64,000 bases of DNA, taken from Lactobacillaceae bacterium UBA5807. GTDB lineage: Bacteria; Bacillota; Bacilli; Lactobacillales; Lactobacillaceae. The DNA lies in assembly GCA_002418005.1 (NCBI GenBank), contig DIDF01000041.1, positions 37,459 to 101,458 on the forward strand, in the 5' to 3' direction. The notes under the pieces were generated by a model. It saw only the letters and a program-made list of their open reading frames with translations, ran no database searches and was not told the DNA's origin. The stretch's first letter is position 1. Every line of letters starts with the position of its first letter. Positions 53,540-64,000 of the stretch are shown here, in pieces. Made by a program: the position numbers and the translations under genes.

Positions 53540-53793
53540 TGACACTGGTAAAAGTTTACGTTAATTACAAGAAATCAATTTTAAATCCAGAAGCTCAAGC
53601 AATTCATAGTGCCTTAAACCGCTTGGGATACTCCAATATTAGTGATGTTAAGCTTGGCAAGTACTTTGAAATTACCGTTGATGATGATTCCAAAGACATT
53701 GATTCAGAAATCAATGAAATCTGTGACAAGCTTTTAGCTAACGTTAACATGGAATCCTACCGTTATGAAATTGTTGAAGGAGCGAATGCTTAA
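53539..53793 (+). CDS. purS: FGAM synthase subunit PurS
   Basis: 84 residues. The small third subunit that assembles PurQ with PurL in Gram-positive organisms, passing ammonia. [20 protein letters not shown] opens it and [18 protein letters not shown] follows, both typical. It overlaps purC by one base and purQ by one base, consistent with equimolar translation of the complex. Confidence 0.93.
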   Translation: MTLVKVYVNYKKSILNPEAQAIHSALNRLGYSNISDVKLGKYFEITVDDDSKDIDSEINEICDKLLANVNMESYRYEIVEGANA

Positions 53794-54476
53794 TGAAATT
53801 TGCCATTCTTTCATTTCCCGGTTCCAACTGTGAAATGGACCTCTACTATGCAATTAAAGACATCATTAAAGAAGATGCCGAATTAGTTTCATATAAAAAA
53901 GATTCTTTGGACGGCTTTGATGCGGTTTTGGTTCCTGGTGGATTTTCTTACGGGGATTACCTCAGAAGTGGGGCAATCGCCCGTTTTTCACCAATTATCA
54001 AACCTCTGCAAAAATTCGCTGAATCTGGAAAACCAGTTTTGGGAATCTGCAATGGCTTTCAAATATTAACGGAGGCCGGACTGCTTCCTGGAAGTTTGCA
54101 GAAGAACGTTTCTGCTAAATTTATTTGTGAACCAGAAAAGTTGGTCGTTAATAATAATAAAACGATGTTTTCAAATGGCTATGACTTCGAACAAAAAATT
54201 ACTTTGCCAATTGCTCACGGTGACGGTAACTACTATGCCGATGTTAAAACATTACGTGAACTTGAAGAAAATAACCAAATTGTATTTAAATACTGGAATA
54301 ATCCCAATGGCAGTGTTGCTAATATTGCCGGAATTATCAATAAAAAAGGCAACGTTTTAGGAATGATGCCTCACCCAGAAAGAGCTGTTGAAGATATTCT
54401 TGGCTCATCTGATGGCAAAGGAATTTTTTATTCAATCGTAAAGACAATCAAAGACCGAGGGGTTATCTATGAGTAA
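53793..54476 (+). CDS. purQ: FGAM synthase glutaminase subunit PurQ
   Basis: 227 residues, class I glutamine amidotransferase. It begins [39 protein letters not shown] follows, the nucleophile is in [19 protein letters not shown] near residue 87, and the His-Glu pair is in [15 protein letters not shown]. It supplies ammonia to PurL and overlaps purL by eight bases. Confidence 0.95.
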   Translation: MKFAILSFPGSNCEMDLYYAIKDIIKEDAELVSYKKDSLDGFDAVLVPGGFSYGDYLRSGAIARFSPIIKPLQKFAESGKPVLGICNGFQILTEAGLLPGSLQKNVSAKFICEPEKLVVNNNKTMFSNGYDFEQKITLPIAHGDGNYYADVKTLRELEENNQIVFKYWNNPNGSVANIAGIINKKGNVLGMMPHPERAVEDILGSSDGKGIFYSIVKTIKDRGVIYE

Positions 54477-56691
54477 TCAACAACAAGCAACTCCAGAACA
54501 AATCAGAGATCAAAAAGTTTATCGTGGTATGGGCTTGACTGACTATGAATATGGACTTATTAAAGATAATGTCCTGCATCGGCTGCCAAATTATACTGAG
54601 ATTGGTTTGTACTCCGGAATGTGGAGTGAGCATTGTTCATATAAAAACTCAAAACCAGTTTTAAAGAAGTTTTATACCAAAGGTAAACGAGTTGTTAAAG
54701 GGCCTGGTGAAGGTGCCGGAATCATCGATATCGGTGATGGCCAAGGAGTTGTTTTCAAGGCTGAAAGCCATAATCACCCTTCAGCAGTTGAACCATTTCA
54801 AGGAGCTACTACCGGGGTTGGTGGCATCTTAAGAGATATTTTCTCCATGGGTGCTCGGCCAATTGCTTCACTTGATAGTTTAAGATTTGGCAATGTTAAA
54901 AACGATGCTGATAAGTATTTTATTTCTCAGATTGTTGCCGGAATTTCTTCTTACGGAAACTGTATTGGAGTTCCTACCGTTGGCGGTGATACTGCCTTTG
55001 ATGACGCTTATCAAAATAACCCATTAGTTAACGTTATGTGCGTTGGCTTGATGAATATTGACAATATGGAAGTTGGTGCCGCTGCCGGTGCTGGCAATGC
55101 AATTATCTATGTTGGTGCTGATACTGGTCGTGACGGAATTAACGGTGCTTCATTTGCCTCTGCAGAATTTGATTCAGAACATGAAAGTCAGCGGTCAGCC
55201 GTTCAAGTTGGTGATCCATTTAATGAAAAATTAGTTATGGAAGGCTGCTTGGATGTTATTGATAACCATAAAGACGCATTAGTCGGCATTCAGGATATGG
55301 GTGCTGCTGGATTAGTTTCATCTTCTGCTGAAATGGGCTCAAAAGCCGGTGGTAATGGCATGAAGTTGAACTTGGATTTAGTTCCCCAACGTGAAAAAGG
55401 GATGTCTGCTTTCGAACTAATGCTTTCTGAATCTCAAGAAAGAATGCTTCTTTGTGTTAAAGCTGGCAAAGAAGACGAAGTCCTTAAAGTGTTTGCTGAT
55501 CACGGTGTCAATGCCGTGGTCATTGGCCGAGTTACTGATGGTTCAGATTATGTTTTGGAACATCATGGCAAAGTTGTTGCTAATGTTCCGGTTGATTCAC
55601 TTTCTGCAGATGCTCCGGTTTATCACAGAGAATCTAAGGAACCCGCAAGAATTGACCAAGAGAGTCCTGAACAATTTGATCCTGAAGTTTCAGTGCCTAC
55701 TGAAACATTGAGAAAAATGCTTTCTCAACCAACTATTGCATCAAAAGAAAATATTTTTAAGACTTATGACACTCAAGTTCAAACCAATACTGTGGTTGGC
55801 CCTGGCTCGGATGCAGCTGTAGTCAGAATTCTCCATAAGAACAAAGCAATTGCAATTACCACTGATGTTAATGGTCGTTACTTGTATCTCAATCCACGAG
55901 TAGGGGGCCAAATGGCAGTTGCTGAAGCTGGTAGAAACGTGGTTGCCTCAGGTGCTTTTCCTCTTGGTATTACTGATTGCTTGAATTTTGGTAATCCAGA
56001 AAAGCCTGATCAATTTTATGAATTGGATCAAGCGGTAATGGGAATGTCAGAAGCCTGTGAAAAACTGGAAAGTCCAGTTATTTCTGGTAATGTTTCCTTA
56101 AATAATGAATTTGATGATGTCGCAATCTATCCTAGCCCAATGGTTGGAATGGTTGGCTTAATCGATGACTTAAAGAAAGTTACTACTCAAGATTTAAAAC
56201 AAGCAAATGATTTAGTTTATGTTCTTGGCAAAACTGGCGATGATTTCAATGGTTCAGAAATCCAAAGAATGCAAACTGGAAAAGTTTCTGGCCAGTTGTT
56301 TAATTTTGATCTTGATTATGAAGTTAAAATTCAAAAATTAGTTCAAAAAGCTATTAATGACGGTTTGTTGAATTCAGCTCATGATGTTTCTGAAGGTGGC
56401 TTGATTGTCTCAATCGCAGAAAGCACTTTTGGTAATCAATTAGGAGTTAATTTAGTTAGTGACTTAACTGCAAAACAATTCTTTGCCGAAACTCAATCAC
56501 GGTTTGTGGTTTCTGTTTCAGAAGAAAATCGCGAACAGTTTGAGACTTTAGTAGGTGGGGATGCCAGCTTACTAGGAAGGGTCACCAACGATAACCATTT
56601 GTTTGTCCAAACTGCTGATAGTTACTTTGATATGGCAGTTGATGAAGCCTATCAAACATGGAAGGGAGCTTTGCCATGTGTGCTGAAGTAA
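54469..56691 (+). CDS. purL: FGAM synthase large subunit PurL
   Basis: The 740-residue small-type PurL that works with PurS and PurQ, aminating FGAR using [23 protein letters not shown] is near the N-terminus, [20 protein letters not shown] carries the catalytic His, and [20 protein letters not shown] and [16 protein letters not shown] mark the two halves. [11 protein letters not shown] lies between. It overlaps purF by 16 bases. Confidence 0.95.
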   Translation: MSNQQQATPEQIRDQKVYRGMGLTDYEYGLIKDNVLHRLPNYTEIGLYSGMWSEHCSYKNSKPVLKKFYTKGKRVVKGPGEGAGIIDIGDGQGVVFKAESHNHPSAVEPFQGATTGVGGILRDIFSMGARPIASLDSLRFGNVKNDADKYFISQIVAGISSYGNCIGVPTVGGDTAFDDAYQNNPLVNVMCVGLMNIDNMEVGAAAGAGNAIIYVGADTGRDGINGASFASAEFDSEHESQRSAVQVGDPFNEKLVMEGCLDVIDNHKDALVGIQDMGAAGLVSSSAEMGSKAGGNGMKLNLDLVPQREKGMSAFELMLSESQERMLLCVKAGKEDEVLKVFADHGVNAVVIGRVTDGSDYVLEHHGKVVANVPVDSLSADAPVYHRESKEPARIDQESPEQFDPEVSVPTETLRKMLSQPTIASKENIFKTYDTQVQTNTVVGPGSDAAVVRILHKNKAIAITTDVNGRYLYLNPRVGGQMAVAEAGRNVVASGAFPLGITDCLNFGNPEKPDQFYELDQAVMGMSEACEKLESPVISGNVSLNNEFDDVAIYPSPMVGMVGLIDDLKKVTTQDLKQANDLVYVLGKTGDDFNGSEIQRMQTGKVSGQLFNFDLDYEVKIQKLVQKAINDGLLNSAHDVSEGGLIVSIAESTFGNQLGVNLVSDLTAKQFFAETQSRFVVSVSEENREQFETLVGGDASLLGRVTNDNHLFVQTADSYFDMAVDEAYQTWKGALPCVLK

Positions 56692-58136
56692 AAAGTTTAA
56701 ATGAAGAATGTGGTGTTTTTGGTGTCTGGGGTACTCCAGATGCTGCTCGGCTAACTTACTTTGGTCTCTTTGCTTTGCAGCATCGTGGCCAAGAAGGAGC
56801 TGGAATCACTGTTAATAATAACGGCAATCTTCGAACTAAGCGGGGATTCGGACTGCTGACAGATGTTTTTCCAACTCCAGAATCAGTTGATGATTTAAAT
56901 GGTCAGGCCGCAATTGGCCATGTCCGTTATTCAACTGAAGGTGGCAACCTTTTGGAAAACATTCAGCCACTTCCTTTTAACTTTTCTGATACCCAGTTTG
57001 CGATTGCTCATAATGGTAATTTGACAAATGCCATTTCTATTCGTAAAAAGTTGGAAAGTCAGGGAGCCATTTATCAATCCAGTTCTGATACCGAAAACCT
57101 GATGCATCTTATTCGTTTAAGTAAAGCACCAACCTTGGATGGTCAGATGAAGGAAGCCTTGAATATTATCAAGGGCGGATTTGCCTACCTGGTAATTACT
57201 AAAGACCGCTTATACGCCGCACTGGATCCAAATGGTTTTCGTCCGTTAGTTGTCGGCCAACTTAAAAATGGTGCTTACGTTGTTTGCAGCGAAACCTGTG
57301 CTTTAAATGCTGTCGGAGCTGAATTCAAGTTTGATGTTCAGCCTGGCCAATTGCTCAGAATTGATGACAACGGAATTAAAATTGAAACTTATACTACTAA
57401 TACTCAGTTAGCAATTTGTTCAATGGAATTTATTTATTTTGCCCGTCCTGATTCCGATATATATGGGGTCAATGTTCATAAAGCAAGAAAACGAATGGGT
57501 GAGTTATTAGCTCAAGAACATCCGGTTCCAAATGCTGATATGGTAATTGGAGTCCCTAACTCTTCGCTTTCAGCTGCTACCGGTTATGCCGAAGCTGCTG
57601 GATTGCCATATGAGATGGGCCTAATCAAAAACCAGTATTCTGCTAGGACCTTCATCGAACCTACTCAGGCATTGCGTGAGCAAGGGGTTAAAATGAAACT
57701 TGCCGCAGTTCCAGGCGTTGTTGATGGTAAAAATATTGTCTTGGTTGATGATTCCATCGTGCGTGGGACTACTAGTCGCAGAATCGTTAAACTTTTGAAG
57801 GATGCTGGTGCTGCCAGTGTTCATTTAAGAATTGCTTCACCAGCTTTGAAATATCCATGCTTTTACGGAATTGATATTCAACACGTTTGCGAACTGATTG
57901 CGGCTAATAAGACAGTTGAAGAAATGCGTCCGATTTTTGGTGCTGATTCACTGGCCTTTCTTAGCACCAAGAGCTTAATTAAAGCAATTAACTTGAAGTC
58001 TGATGCTCCAAATCAGGGTCTTTGTGTTGCATACTTTACCGGCGACTATCCAACCAAGCTTTATGATTACCAAAAAGAATATGATGATGATCAAAAGGCT
58101 TTGGCAAAGATGAGATTAGATGAGGTTGCCAAATGA
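56676..58136 (+). CDS. purF: Amidophosphoribosyltransferase
   Basis: Committed step: PRPP plus glutamine to phosphoribosylamine. 486 residues. The start giving [11 protein letters not shown] before CGVFGVWG is chosen because that 11-residue propeptide equals the one cut from Bacillus PurF to expose the N-terminal catalytic Cys; AGGGAG lies upstream. The PRPP loop is in [19 protein letters not shown]. Of the four iron-sulfur ligands of the Bacillus enzyme, those in [23 protein letters not shown] and [13 protein letters not shown] (first Cys) are present, but the last is Tyr. Confidence 0.95.
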   Translation: MCAEVKSLNEECGVFGVWGTPDAARLTYFGLFALQHRGQEGAGITVNNNGNLRTKRGFGLLTDVFPTPESVDDLNGQAAIGHVRYSTEGGNLLENIQPLPFNFSDTQFAIAHNGNLTNAISIRKKLESQGAIYQSSSDTENLMHLIRLSKAPTLDGQMKEALNIIKGGFAYLVITKDRLYAALDPNGFRPLVVGQLKNGAYVVCSETCALNAVGAEFKFDVQPGQLLRIDDNGIKIETYTTNTQLAICSMEFIYFARPDSDIYGVNVHKARKRMGELLAQEHPVPNADMVIGVPNSSLSAATGYAEAAGLPYEMGLIKNQYSARTFIEPTQALREQGVKMKLAAVPGVVDGKNIVLVDDSIVRGTTSRRIVKLLKDAGAASVHLRIASPALKYPCFYGIDIQHVCELIAANKTVEEMRPIFGADSLAFLSTKSLIKAINLKSDAPNQGLCVAYFTGDYPTKLYDYQKEYDDDQKALAKMRLDEVAK

Positions 58137-59149
58137 GTGAAGATGCTTACAAAAAAGCAGGTGTCGACATTGATGCTGGCGAAAAGTTCGTTGAAGAAAT
58201 AAAAGACCTTTCAAACAACTCTGATTTGGGTTCATTTGGAGGGCTCTTTGCGTTAAAACTGGCTTCTTATAAAGATCCCGTTTTAGTTTCTGGTACTGAC
58301 GGAGTTGGTACCAAGTTAATGGTGGCAATTAAAGCTAACCGTCATAAAACTGTTGGGATTGATTTAGTTGCCATGTGTGTTAACGACGTTTTGGCTCAAG
58401 GTGCTAAACCACTTTTCTTTCTTGATTACTTGGGAATTGGCAAACTTGAACCCAAAAAAGCAGCGGATATTGTATCTGGAGTAGTTGAAGGATGTAAACA
58501 ATCCTCAGCCAAACTGATTGGCGGCGAAACGGCTGAAATGCCAGATATGTATTCCAACGGCCATTATGACTTGGCTGGATTTTCTGTCGGAATTGCTGAT
58601 AAAAAAGATTTATTAAATCCCAAAGATGTTAAAAATGGCGACGTTTTAATTGGATTAGCTTCAAGTGGTTTGCATTCCAATGGTTTTAGTTTGGTTCGTG
58701 AGATTTTATTTAAACAAAATAATTATCAGTTGACGGACAAATTACCTGGATCTACTGAAGAACTTCAAGATGAATTACTAAAACCAACTAAAATTTACGT
58801 TAAAACTGTTTTGCCTTTGATAAACGAACATTTGATAACAGCTGCAGCTCACATTACCGGCGGTGGCTTACCTGATAACGTTAATCGAGTTATCCTTGAT
58901 GGCTTATCAGCTAAATTTAATTATGGTAGTTGGGAAGTTCCTCCAATCTTTAATAGTCTTCAAAAGATTGGCAAGCTTTCTAACCGCGATATGGAAAGAA
59001 CATTTAACCTTGGGCTGGGCTTTGTTTTGATAGTTCACCCAGAAAATGTTGATAAAGTTACTCAAGAATTAAACAAAGTAGGAGAAACATATTATCAGGT
59101 CGGTCAAGTTATTAAAGGCGATCAGAAAGTAATTATTCAAAGAGGATAG
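58133..59149 (+). CDS. purM: AIR synthase
   Basis: Closes the imidazole ring using ATP. 338 residues. It starts with [39 protein letters not shown] and [20 protein letters not shown] near residue 75 are signatures, and [20 protein letters not shown] and [14 protein letters not shown] follow. ATGA overlap with the purF stop codon. Confidence 0.95.
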   Translation: MSEDAYKKAGVDIDAGEKFVEEIKDLSNNSDLGSFGGLFALKLASYKDPVLVSGTDGVGTKLMVAIKANRHKTVGIDLVAMCVNDVLAQGAKPLFFLDYLGIGKLEPKKAADIVSGVVEGCKQSSAKLIGGETAEMPDMYSNGHYDLAGFSVGIADKKDLLNPKDVKNGDVLIGLASSGLHSNGFSLVREILFKQNNYQLTDKLPGSTEELQDELLKPTKIYVKTVLPLINEHLITAAAHITGGGLPDNVNRVILDGLSAKFNYGSWEVPPIFNSLQKIGKLSNRDMERTFNLGLGFVLIVHPENVDKVTQELNKVGETYYQVGQVIKGDQKVIIQRG

Positions 59150-59151
59150 AA

Positions 59152-59736
59152 ATGACAGAAACTAAGAACATAGCAATATTTGCATCCGGTGAGGGAACTA
59201 ATTTTTCTGCACTGATGGAATCTTTTAAAAAGAATCATTTACCGATTAAAGTTTCCGTTCTGGTTTGCGACCATAGTAAAGCTCATGTTTTAAAACGAGC
59301 AGAAAAGGAATCTGTCCCAACTTTCGTAATTAATTTTAGCAAGTATCCTAATAAGGCGGCTGCCGAAAAGGTAATTTTAAAGGAGCTTCAGGATAGAGGA
59401 GTCGAATTCATTATTTTATCAGGTTATATGAGAATAATTGGCCCAACTCTTTTGTCAGTTTACCCTAATAAAATTATTAATATTCACCCGGCACTGCTTC
59501 CAAGTTTTCCAGGTCGTACTGGAATTGATGATGCTTGGAATTATGGTGTTAAGGTCACCGGAGTTACTGTTCACTGGGTAGATTCAGGGATTGATTCAGG
59601 CAAAATAATTGCACAAGATCCAGTCAGAAGACTTCCAGACGATACTAGAGATTCATTGGAAGCCAAGATTCACCAAACCGAACACAAATTGTATCCACGA
59701 GTTGTCAAAGAACTATTAGATAAAGGAGAAATATAA
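59152..59736 (+). CDS. purN: GAR formyltransferase
   Basis: Adds a formyl group from 10-formyltetrahydrofolate to GAR. 194 residues. [18 protein letters not shown] is the phosphate loop, [19 protein letters not shown] the folate site, and [20 protein letters not shown] holds the catalytic Asn-His. [19 protein letters not shown] carries the Asp. It begins two bases after purM with GAGGATAG and overlaps purH by one base. Confidence 0.95.
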   Translation: MTETKNIAIFASGEGTNFSALMESFKKNHLPIKVSVLVCDHSKAHVLKRAEKESVPTFVINFSKYPNKAAAEKVILKELQDRGVEFIILSGYMRIIGPTLLSVYPNKIINIHPALLPSFPGRTGIDDAWNYGVKVTGVTVHWVDSGIDSGKIIAQDPVRRLPDDTRDSLEAKIHQTEHKLYPRVVKELLDKGEI

Positions 59737-61265
59737 TGGCAAGACGAGCTCTTTTAAGTGTTTTTGATAAAAGTAATTTGGTTGAGTTTGCTAAACAATT
59801 AATAGATTTAGATTTCGAAATCGTTTCAACTGGCGGAACTAAAAAGGCGCTGGAAGATGCCGGTGTTAAAGTTACTGGTGTCGAAGAAGTTACTGGTTTT
59901 CCTGAGATGCTGGATGGTCGGGTTAAAACTTTACATCCAAAGATTCATGCCGGACTTCTTGCAAAACGTGATGATCCTGATCATATGAAACAATTGAAGG
60001 ACGCTGGGATTACACCAATCGACCTGGTTGCGGTTAACCTTTATCCTTTTAAACAAACAATTGAAAAGCCAAATATTACCGAACCAGAAGCAATTGAGCA
60101 AATTGATATTGGTGGCCCGTCGATGTTAAGAGCCGCTGCCAAAAACTTTGAAGGGGTTTTACCAGTTGTTGATCCTAAAGATTATCAACCAGTTATTGAT
60201 GCTTTGAAGAATGGCACCGATAATCGTGACTTCAGAAAACATCTAGCTGCTAAAGTATTTAGAACTACTGCAGCTTATGACGCTATCATTTCAAATTACT
60301 TCACCGATGAAGAATTCCCAGACAAATTAACTTTGACTTGGGAAAAACAACAAGCATTGCGCTATGGTGAAAACAGTCATCAAAAGGCCGCTTTCTACCG
60401 TAATCCAATTCCTTCAAAACTTTCAATTATTGCTAAACAACTTCATGGTAAAGAACTTTCGTTCAATAACATTAAGGATGCAAATGCAGCTTTGAACATG
60501 GTTACTGAATTTGATAAACCAACCGTTGTTGCTATGAAGCACATGAATCCATGTGGTGTCGGGGTTGCTGATGACCTAAGCACCGCTTGGGATGAGGCTT
60601 ATGAATCAGATACTATGTCAATATTTGGTGGAATTATTGCATGCAACCGCGAAGTTGATGCCGAAACTGCCGCCAAAATGCACAAGATTTTCTTGGAAAT
60701 TATCATTGCCCCTTCATTTACCGATGATGCTTATGATATTTTGGCTAAAAAGAAGAATATTCGTTTGCTTCAAGTTGATATGTCACATGCTGATCAGGCA
60801 GATCGTTTCGAAGTTATTACCGTTAGCGGCGGTATGCTGATTCAAGAAGTTGATCACACAATTGATCAACTTCCTGAATTTAAAGTAGTAACCAAGACTC
60901 ACCCTACTGAAAAGCAGCTGGAAGCTCTTCAGTTTGCCCAACACGTGGTTAAATACGTTAAGAGTAATGCGATTGCTGTCACAACAGGTACTCGGACTCT
61001 TGGTATTGGTTCCGGTCAACCAAATCGAATTGATTCTGCTAAGATTGCTATTCAAAAAGCAATGCCAAAAGATGGTTATGAGAATGCCGTATTAGCATCC
61101 GATGCATTCTTCCCAATGGATGACTGTGTTGAGTATGCTGCCAAGCACGGCATCAAAGCAATTGTCCAACCAGGTGGTAGTATCCGTGATCAAGACTCCA
61201 TTGATATGGCTAACAAGTGGGGAATTGCGATGGTTATGACTGGAAGAAGACACTTTAGACATTAA
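59736..61265 (+). CDS. purH: Bifunctional AICAR formyltransferase / IMP cyclohydrolase
   Basis: Last two steps to IMP. 509 residues. The cyclohydrolase domain is N-terminal: [51 protein letters not shown]. The formyltransferase domain has [15 protein letters not shown] and [20 protein letters not shown], with the Lys-His pair that acts in catalysis, and [19 protein letters not shown] near the end. AAGGAG precedes the ATG. Confidence 0.95.
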   Translation: MARRALLSVFDKSNLVEFAKQLIDLDFEIVSTGGTKKALEDAGVKVTGVEEVTGFPEMLDGRVKTLHPKIHAGLLAKRDDPDHMKQLKDAGITPIDLVAVNLYPFKQTIEKPNITEPEAIEQIDIGGPSMLRAAAKNFEGVLPVVDPKDYQPVIDALKNGTDNRDFRKHLAAKVFRTTAAYDAIISNYFTDEEFPDKLTLTWEKQQALRYGENSHQKAAFYRNPIPSKLSIIAKQLHGKELSFNNIKDANAALNMVTEFDKPTVVAMKHMNPCGVGVADDLSTAWDEAYESDTMSIFGGIIACNREVDAETAAKMHKIFLEIIIAPSFTDDAYDILAKKKNIRLLQVDMSHADQADRFEVITVSGGMLIQEVDHTIDQLPEFKVVTKTHPTEKQLEALQFAQHVVKYVKSNAIAVTTGTRTLGIGSGQPNRIDSAKIAIQKAMPKDGYENAVLASDAFFPMDDCVEYAAKHGIKAIVQPGGSIRDQDSIDMANKWGIAMVMTGRRHFRH

Positions 61266-61293
61266 AATTAATTTTTGAGAGGAGCAGTAAGGT

Positions 61294-62529
61294 ATGGCAA
61301 AAGTTTTAGTTATCGGTTCCGGAGCTAGAGAGCACGCAATTGCGGCTCAAATGCTTAAGAGCCCACAGGTTGATGAGGTTTATTGTGCACCAGGAAATCC
61401 AGGAATGAAGAAAAGCGGCATTGATATCGAGGATATTGACGAGCTCGATTTTGCTGGACTGACCGCGTTTGCAAAGAAGAACCAAGTTGACTTGACTTTT
61501 GTTGGCCCAGAGGTTCCTCTTGCCAAGGGAATTGTTGATTATTTTGAGGATCAGGGTCTTAAGATTTTTGGCCCCAATCAAAGTTCTGCCCGTTTGGAAA
61601 GTAATAAGGAATTTGCTAAGAAATTCATGAAGCGTCATGATATTCCAACGGCAAAGTATCAAGCCTTTACTAATGTGGACGAAGCTTTAGATTATGCTAA
61701 AAAGTTGAATTTCCCAATTGTCGTCAAAGAAAACGGCCTTGCTGGTGGTAAAGGGGTCACAATCGTTAAAGATGAAAAGGACCTAAAGCCAACAATTCAA
61801 ACCAGTTTGAAAAAAGCCGGCGAAATTCTCCTGGAAGAATTTCTTCAAGGTGAAGAATATTCTGTCATGGTATTTGTTGGCGGCCAACAACGAGTCATCT
61901 TCCCGATTTCTCAGGATCATAAGAAGCTTTATGAAGGAGAAGTTGGTCCAAATACTGGTGGTATGGGAGCTTATTCACCAGTTCCTCATATTACCCCAAC
62001 TATTGTTAAAGACACGGTTGATCAAATCGTTGATCCAACAATAAAGGGACTAAAAACCGATGATCTTGAATTTTCCGGAATCATCTATGTTGGCTGTATG
62101 CTAACCTCAGATGGTCCAAAGGTTATTGAGTATAACTTGCGACTTGGTGATCCAGAGACTCAAGTCCTCCTTCCCCAAATGGAAAGTAATTTTTATCAAG
62201 TCACCATGGATTTGGTAAACCGAAAGCAGCCGGACATTAAGTTCCAAGAAAAGGACTTTTATTTTGGGGTGGTTGTAGCCGCTCCTGGTTATCCCAAGAA
62301 TCCTAAACAACATATTGCTTTACCAGATTTGCCCGAAAATGTTTATATTGCTGGCGTTACTGAAGAAAATGGCAAACTTTATAGTAAAGGCGGGCGAATC
62401 TTTACTTTGTTCGACCATGCCTCAACTCTAAAAGAAGCTAAAACCAAGGTTTATGCTGAACTTGCCAAACTTGGTTTAAGCGAGTTCTATTATCGAAAGG
62501 ACATTGGTTTTAAAGATATCAATAATTAA
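61294..62529 (+). CDS. purD: GAR synthetase
   Basis: ATP-grasp ligase joining phosphoribosylamine to glycine. 411 residues. KVLVIGSGAREHAIAAQML opens it; KENGLAGGKGVTIVKDEKDL is the ATP loop, GPNTGGMGAYSPVPHI near residue 220 the signature, and IEYNLRLGDPETQVLLPQM the metal site. It lies 28 bases after purH with GAGAGGAG and ends the operon. purB and purA are not here, so AMP-branch steps are encoded elsewhere. Confidence 0.95.
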   Translation: MAKVLVIGSGAREHAIAAQMLKSPQVDEVYCAPGNPGMKKSGIDIEDIDELDFAGLTAFAKKNQVDLTFVGPEVPLAKGIVDYFEDQGLKIFGPNQSSARLESNKEFAKKFMKRHDIPTAKYQAFTNVDEALDYAKKLNFPIVVKENGLAGGKGVTIVKDEKDLKPTIQTSLKKAGEILLEEFLQGEEYSVMVFVGGQQRVIFPISQDHKKLYEGEVGPNTGGMGAYSPVPHITPTIVKDTVDQIVDPTIKGLKTDDLEFSGIIYVGCMLTSDGPKVIEYNLRLGDPETQVLLPQMESNFYQVTMDLVNRKQPDIKFQEKDFYFGVVVAAPGYPKNPKQHIALPDLPENVYIAGVTEENGKLYSKGGRIFTLFDHASTLKEAKTKVYAELAKLGLSEFYYRKDIGFKDINN

Positions 62530-62536
62530 AATGATT

Positions 62537-62570
62537 AGCTTTCGCGTATCTGTATATGCGAAAGCTTTTT
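62537..62570 (+). terminator. Intrinsic terminator of the pur operon
   Basis: AGCTTTCGC and GCGAAAGCT form a perfect stem around about 12 bases and run into TTTT. Confidence 0.9.
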
Positions 62571-62682
62571 GTGTCTGAGAGTCGTTAATGTTATTAAAGA
62601 GAACGAATTTCATTTGTAATTTACGGCGTATAATTACTTGGAAGTAGTTTTAAAATCTAAAAAAAGAAATGAGTTAAAGCTA

Positions 62683-63321
62683 ATGCAAGCCATTTTGTCC
62701 TATTTAAAAGAAAATTGTCCTGAAAAAATATGTTATGCACCTATGGGAGACAGTATTTCTCAAGGACTTTTTGCCGAAAATCGTAAATCCGGATTTGTAT
62801 TTAAGCTTGCGGATCAATTAGCAATGGCAACTGGCAAAAAGATTAAACTTCGCGGCCTCTCTGAAGTAGGTAAAACGGCGACCGATTTTGGTGCCCCTTG
62901 TCTTCCAATGATTATCAGACAAAAACCTGCCTTAGTAACTATAGAGTTTGGCACAAATGATGCGTTTGAAGGACCGACGCCGACAAATCTGCAACTGTAT
63001 CGGAATTCACTGAAAAAGATTATTGAATCTTTAAAAGAAAAAACCGATTCACAAATTATTTTAATGACTGCTTGGACCAACCCAAAATATCCCGTCACTT
63101 CATCAATCATCCAATTTGATCAGGTTTGTCGTGAGGTGGGAGCAAAGCTAGAAGTTCCCGTTGCTGATTTATCAGATATTTGGCGCAATCGCAGTGATGT
63201 TTTTGGCCCCGCTGGCCGACTTATTCCCGATTTTTCAAAATGGGGAGGCAGTGACGATTTTCACCCGAATCAACGTGGCCATCAATTGATTGCTGAAAAG
63301 CTGTTCAAGATAATAAAGTAA
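62683..63321 (+). CDS. SGNH/GDSL-family hydrolase
   Basis: 212 residues from the ATG chosen. Block I is PMGDSISQGLFAENR with the nucleophilic Ser, block III is IEFGTNDAFEG with the Asn, and block V is GGSDDFHPNQRGHQLIAEKL with the Asp-His pair, so all catalytic residues are present. A 15-codon longer TTG start at 62638 is possible, but a TATAAT just before it suggests transcription starts downstream of that codon. There is no signal peptide, so it acts in the cytoplasm. Likely a small esterase or deacetylase; substrate unknown. Confidence 0.82.
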   Translation: MQAILSYLKENCPEKICYAPMGDSISQGLFAENRKSGFVFKLADQLAMATGKKIKLRGLSEVGKTATDFGAPCLPMIIRQKPALVTIEFGTNDAFEGPTPTNLQLYRNSLKKIIESLKEKTDSQIILMTAWTNPKYPVTSSIIQFDQVCREVGAKLEVPVADLSDIWRNRSDVFGPAGRLIPDFSKWGGSDDFHPNQRGHQLIAEKLFKIIK

Positions 63322-63387
63322 TTCTTGTAAAATTACCTTAGATTTTTTTCACTTTTTTCATTTAACAGCTTTGTTTTTGTTTGATAG

Positions 63388-63396
63388 TGGTATAAT
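63388..63396 (+). promoter_or_regulatory. Extended -10 promoter of the surface-protein gene
   Basis: TGGTATAAT, an extended -10, about 45 bases before the start codon. No good -35 at normal distance. Confidence 0.55.
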
Positions 63397-63440
63397 TTTA
63401 AACGTTGTTGTCGATAGTCAAATGAAATGAGGAACTAAGT

Positions 63441-64000
63441 TGAATTTAAAGGGTAAATCTACTAAAAGGAAAGGGCTGTTCTTGACCTCTCTCTTATTTT
63501 TTGTGTTGGGAGTGTTTTCACTACTTATGGTCGTGAATTCTCCCTCTGTCCGTGCTGCATCAAGTGCTAATCAGGTTTCTTTGGAAACTGATCTGAATAC
63601 AGTTAAGCAAATTGGAACAGATACATATTTTAACTTTACTATTAATGATCCTAACGGGAACACACCGGGTGTACAGTCCATTCAACCAGGTGATCAATTA
63701 GTTATTAAAGATCAAGGGAATGCTATTGATCAAGGATCAATTAAACTAAGTCAGCCAAATAATGTCGATTATTTGGCTGAAAGATATGATGGACCAACTC
63801 ATTCGATTATTTTGACTGCCACAGATTTATTCAAACAAAGTTATCCAAAAGGCCTTTCAATTTCAATTCACACTCAAGTTCGGAGCGATATTGATCCTGA
63901 TCAGACTTACACTTTTCTAGCTAATTATGATCCAAAAGCCGGTAGTTCTCAGACAATTCCGGTTACTAATGGTGGCTTAACAATCTCTGGACTACAAAAA
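63441..64000 (+). CDS. Cell-surface protein, N-terminal part
   Basis: The frame is open to the window end, giving 186 residues. Start is TTG with GAGG eight bases upstream; no ATG precedes the signal peptide in frame. NLKGKSTKRKGLFLTSLLFF and the following VLGVFSLLMVV form a long signal peptide, with probable cleavage at VRA-ASSANQ near residue 41. The mature part, starting VSLETDLNTVKQIGTDTYFN, is acidic and rich in Asp, Asn, Thr and Gln with beta-strand spacing, like the N-terminal domains of Gram-positive adhesins. Repeats and a wall anchor would lie beyond the window; the adhesin role is a guess. Confidence 0.65.

Noticed and set aside
62638..62682. TTG start for the SGNH hydrolase
   Set aside because: TATAAT at about 62629 suggests transcription begins at or after this codon; kept only as an alternative.
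1..64000. CRISPR array, prophage, insertion sequence, rRNA or tRNA genes
   Set aside because: I saw no regularly spaced direct repeats, transposase, integrase, phage structural genes or recognisable structural RNA gene in the window.

Overview
The window looks like chromosomal DNA from a low-GC lactic acid bacterium, most likely Lactobacillaceae; the genus cannot be fixed from the sequence alone. The evidence is the AT-rich base composition, strong AGGAGG-type ribosome binding sites, the pur gene order EKCSQLFMNHD, a PyrR-attenuated pyrBC operon, T-box leaders, a D-hydroxyacid dehydrogenase, and a TetR-permease-ATPase heme efflux locus of the lactococcal hrtRBA type. No phage, insertion sequence, CRISPR array, rRNA or tRNA gene is visible. 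Nearly all the DNA is metabolic core, so the interest lies mainly in the leaders, the repeats and several altered proteins.

Layout. 1-4.7 kb: tail of aroE, a 14-TM-type drug exporter, an unknown membrane-anchored protein and a DegV protein. 4.9-11.9 kb: pyrimidine synthesis, with carA-carB leftward and pyrB-pyrC rightward behind two tandem PyrR attenuators. 11.9-14.2 kb: a second exporter and an unknown secreted protein. 14.3-20.6 kb: serC-serA leftward, a histidine-phosphatase-family protein, then an aromatic-type aminotransferase, a D-2-hydroxyacid dehydrogenase and an FMN-binding protein. 20.8-23.1 kb: two tandem secreted paralogues. 23.2-25.5 kb: hrtR-hrtB-hrtA. 25.9-30.6 kb: ppx-like/HD, ppk and ppx for polyphosphate. 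31-34.3 kb: an M20 peptidase, an Spx paralogue and azlCD. 34.4-41.7 kb: methionine metabolism, with luxS-metE-metF and metY-permease divergent from each other and each behind a methionine T-box. 42-48.8 kb: two Nramp manganese transporters, a universal stress protein, an exporter and an aldehyde dehydrogenase. 48.9-50.8 kb: a Nudix hydrolase and amtB with two GlnR boxes. 51.2-62.5 kb: the eleven-gene purine operon behind a PurBox. 62.7-64 kb: an SGNH hydrolase and the start of a surface protein.

The most distinctive signal is a pair of ribosome-mediated transcription attenuators about 1 kb apart. The serC-serA leader encodes a short peptide ending in SSSWSTVISV. The aminotransferase leader encodes a short peptide ending in YYFWFFG. 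Both start MNLI, both have a strong ribosome binding site, and both are followed by RNA segments that can pair in the mutually exclusive 1:2, 2:3, 3:4 and terminator order of classical attenuation. Amino-acid control in Firmicutes is more often by T-box, and this window also has two T-boxes, so both strategies occur side by side.

Other points to check: a family of long palindromes with co-varying arms placed right after operons; a permease broken by a 14-bp tandem duplication; an Spx protein whose redox cysteines are both serine; a polyphosphatase-like protein that has lost its phosphate-binding motifs but keeps an HD domain; a CarB with a shortened regulatory domain; and a PurF lacking one iron-sulfur ligand.
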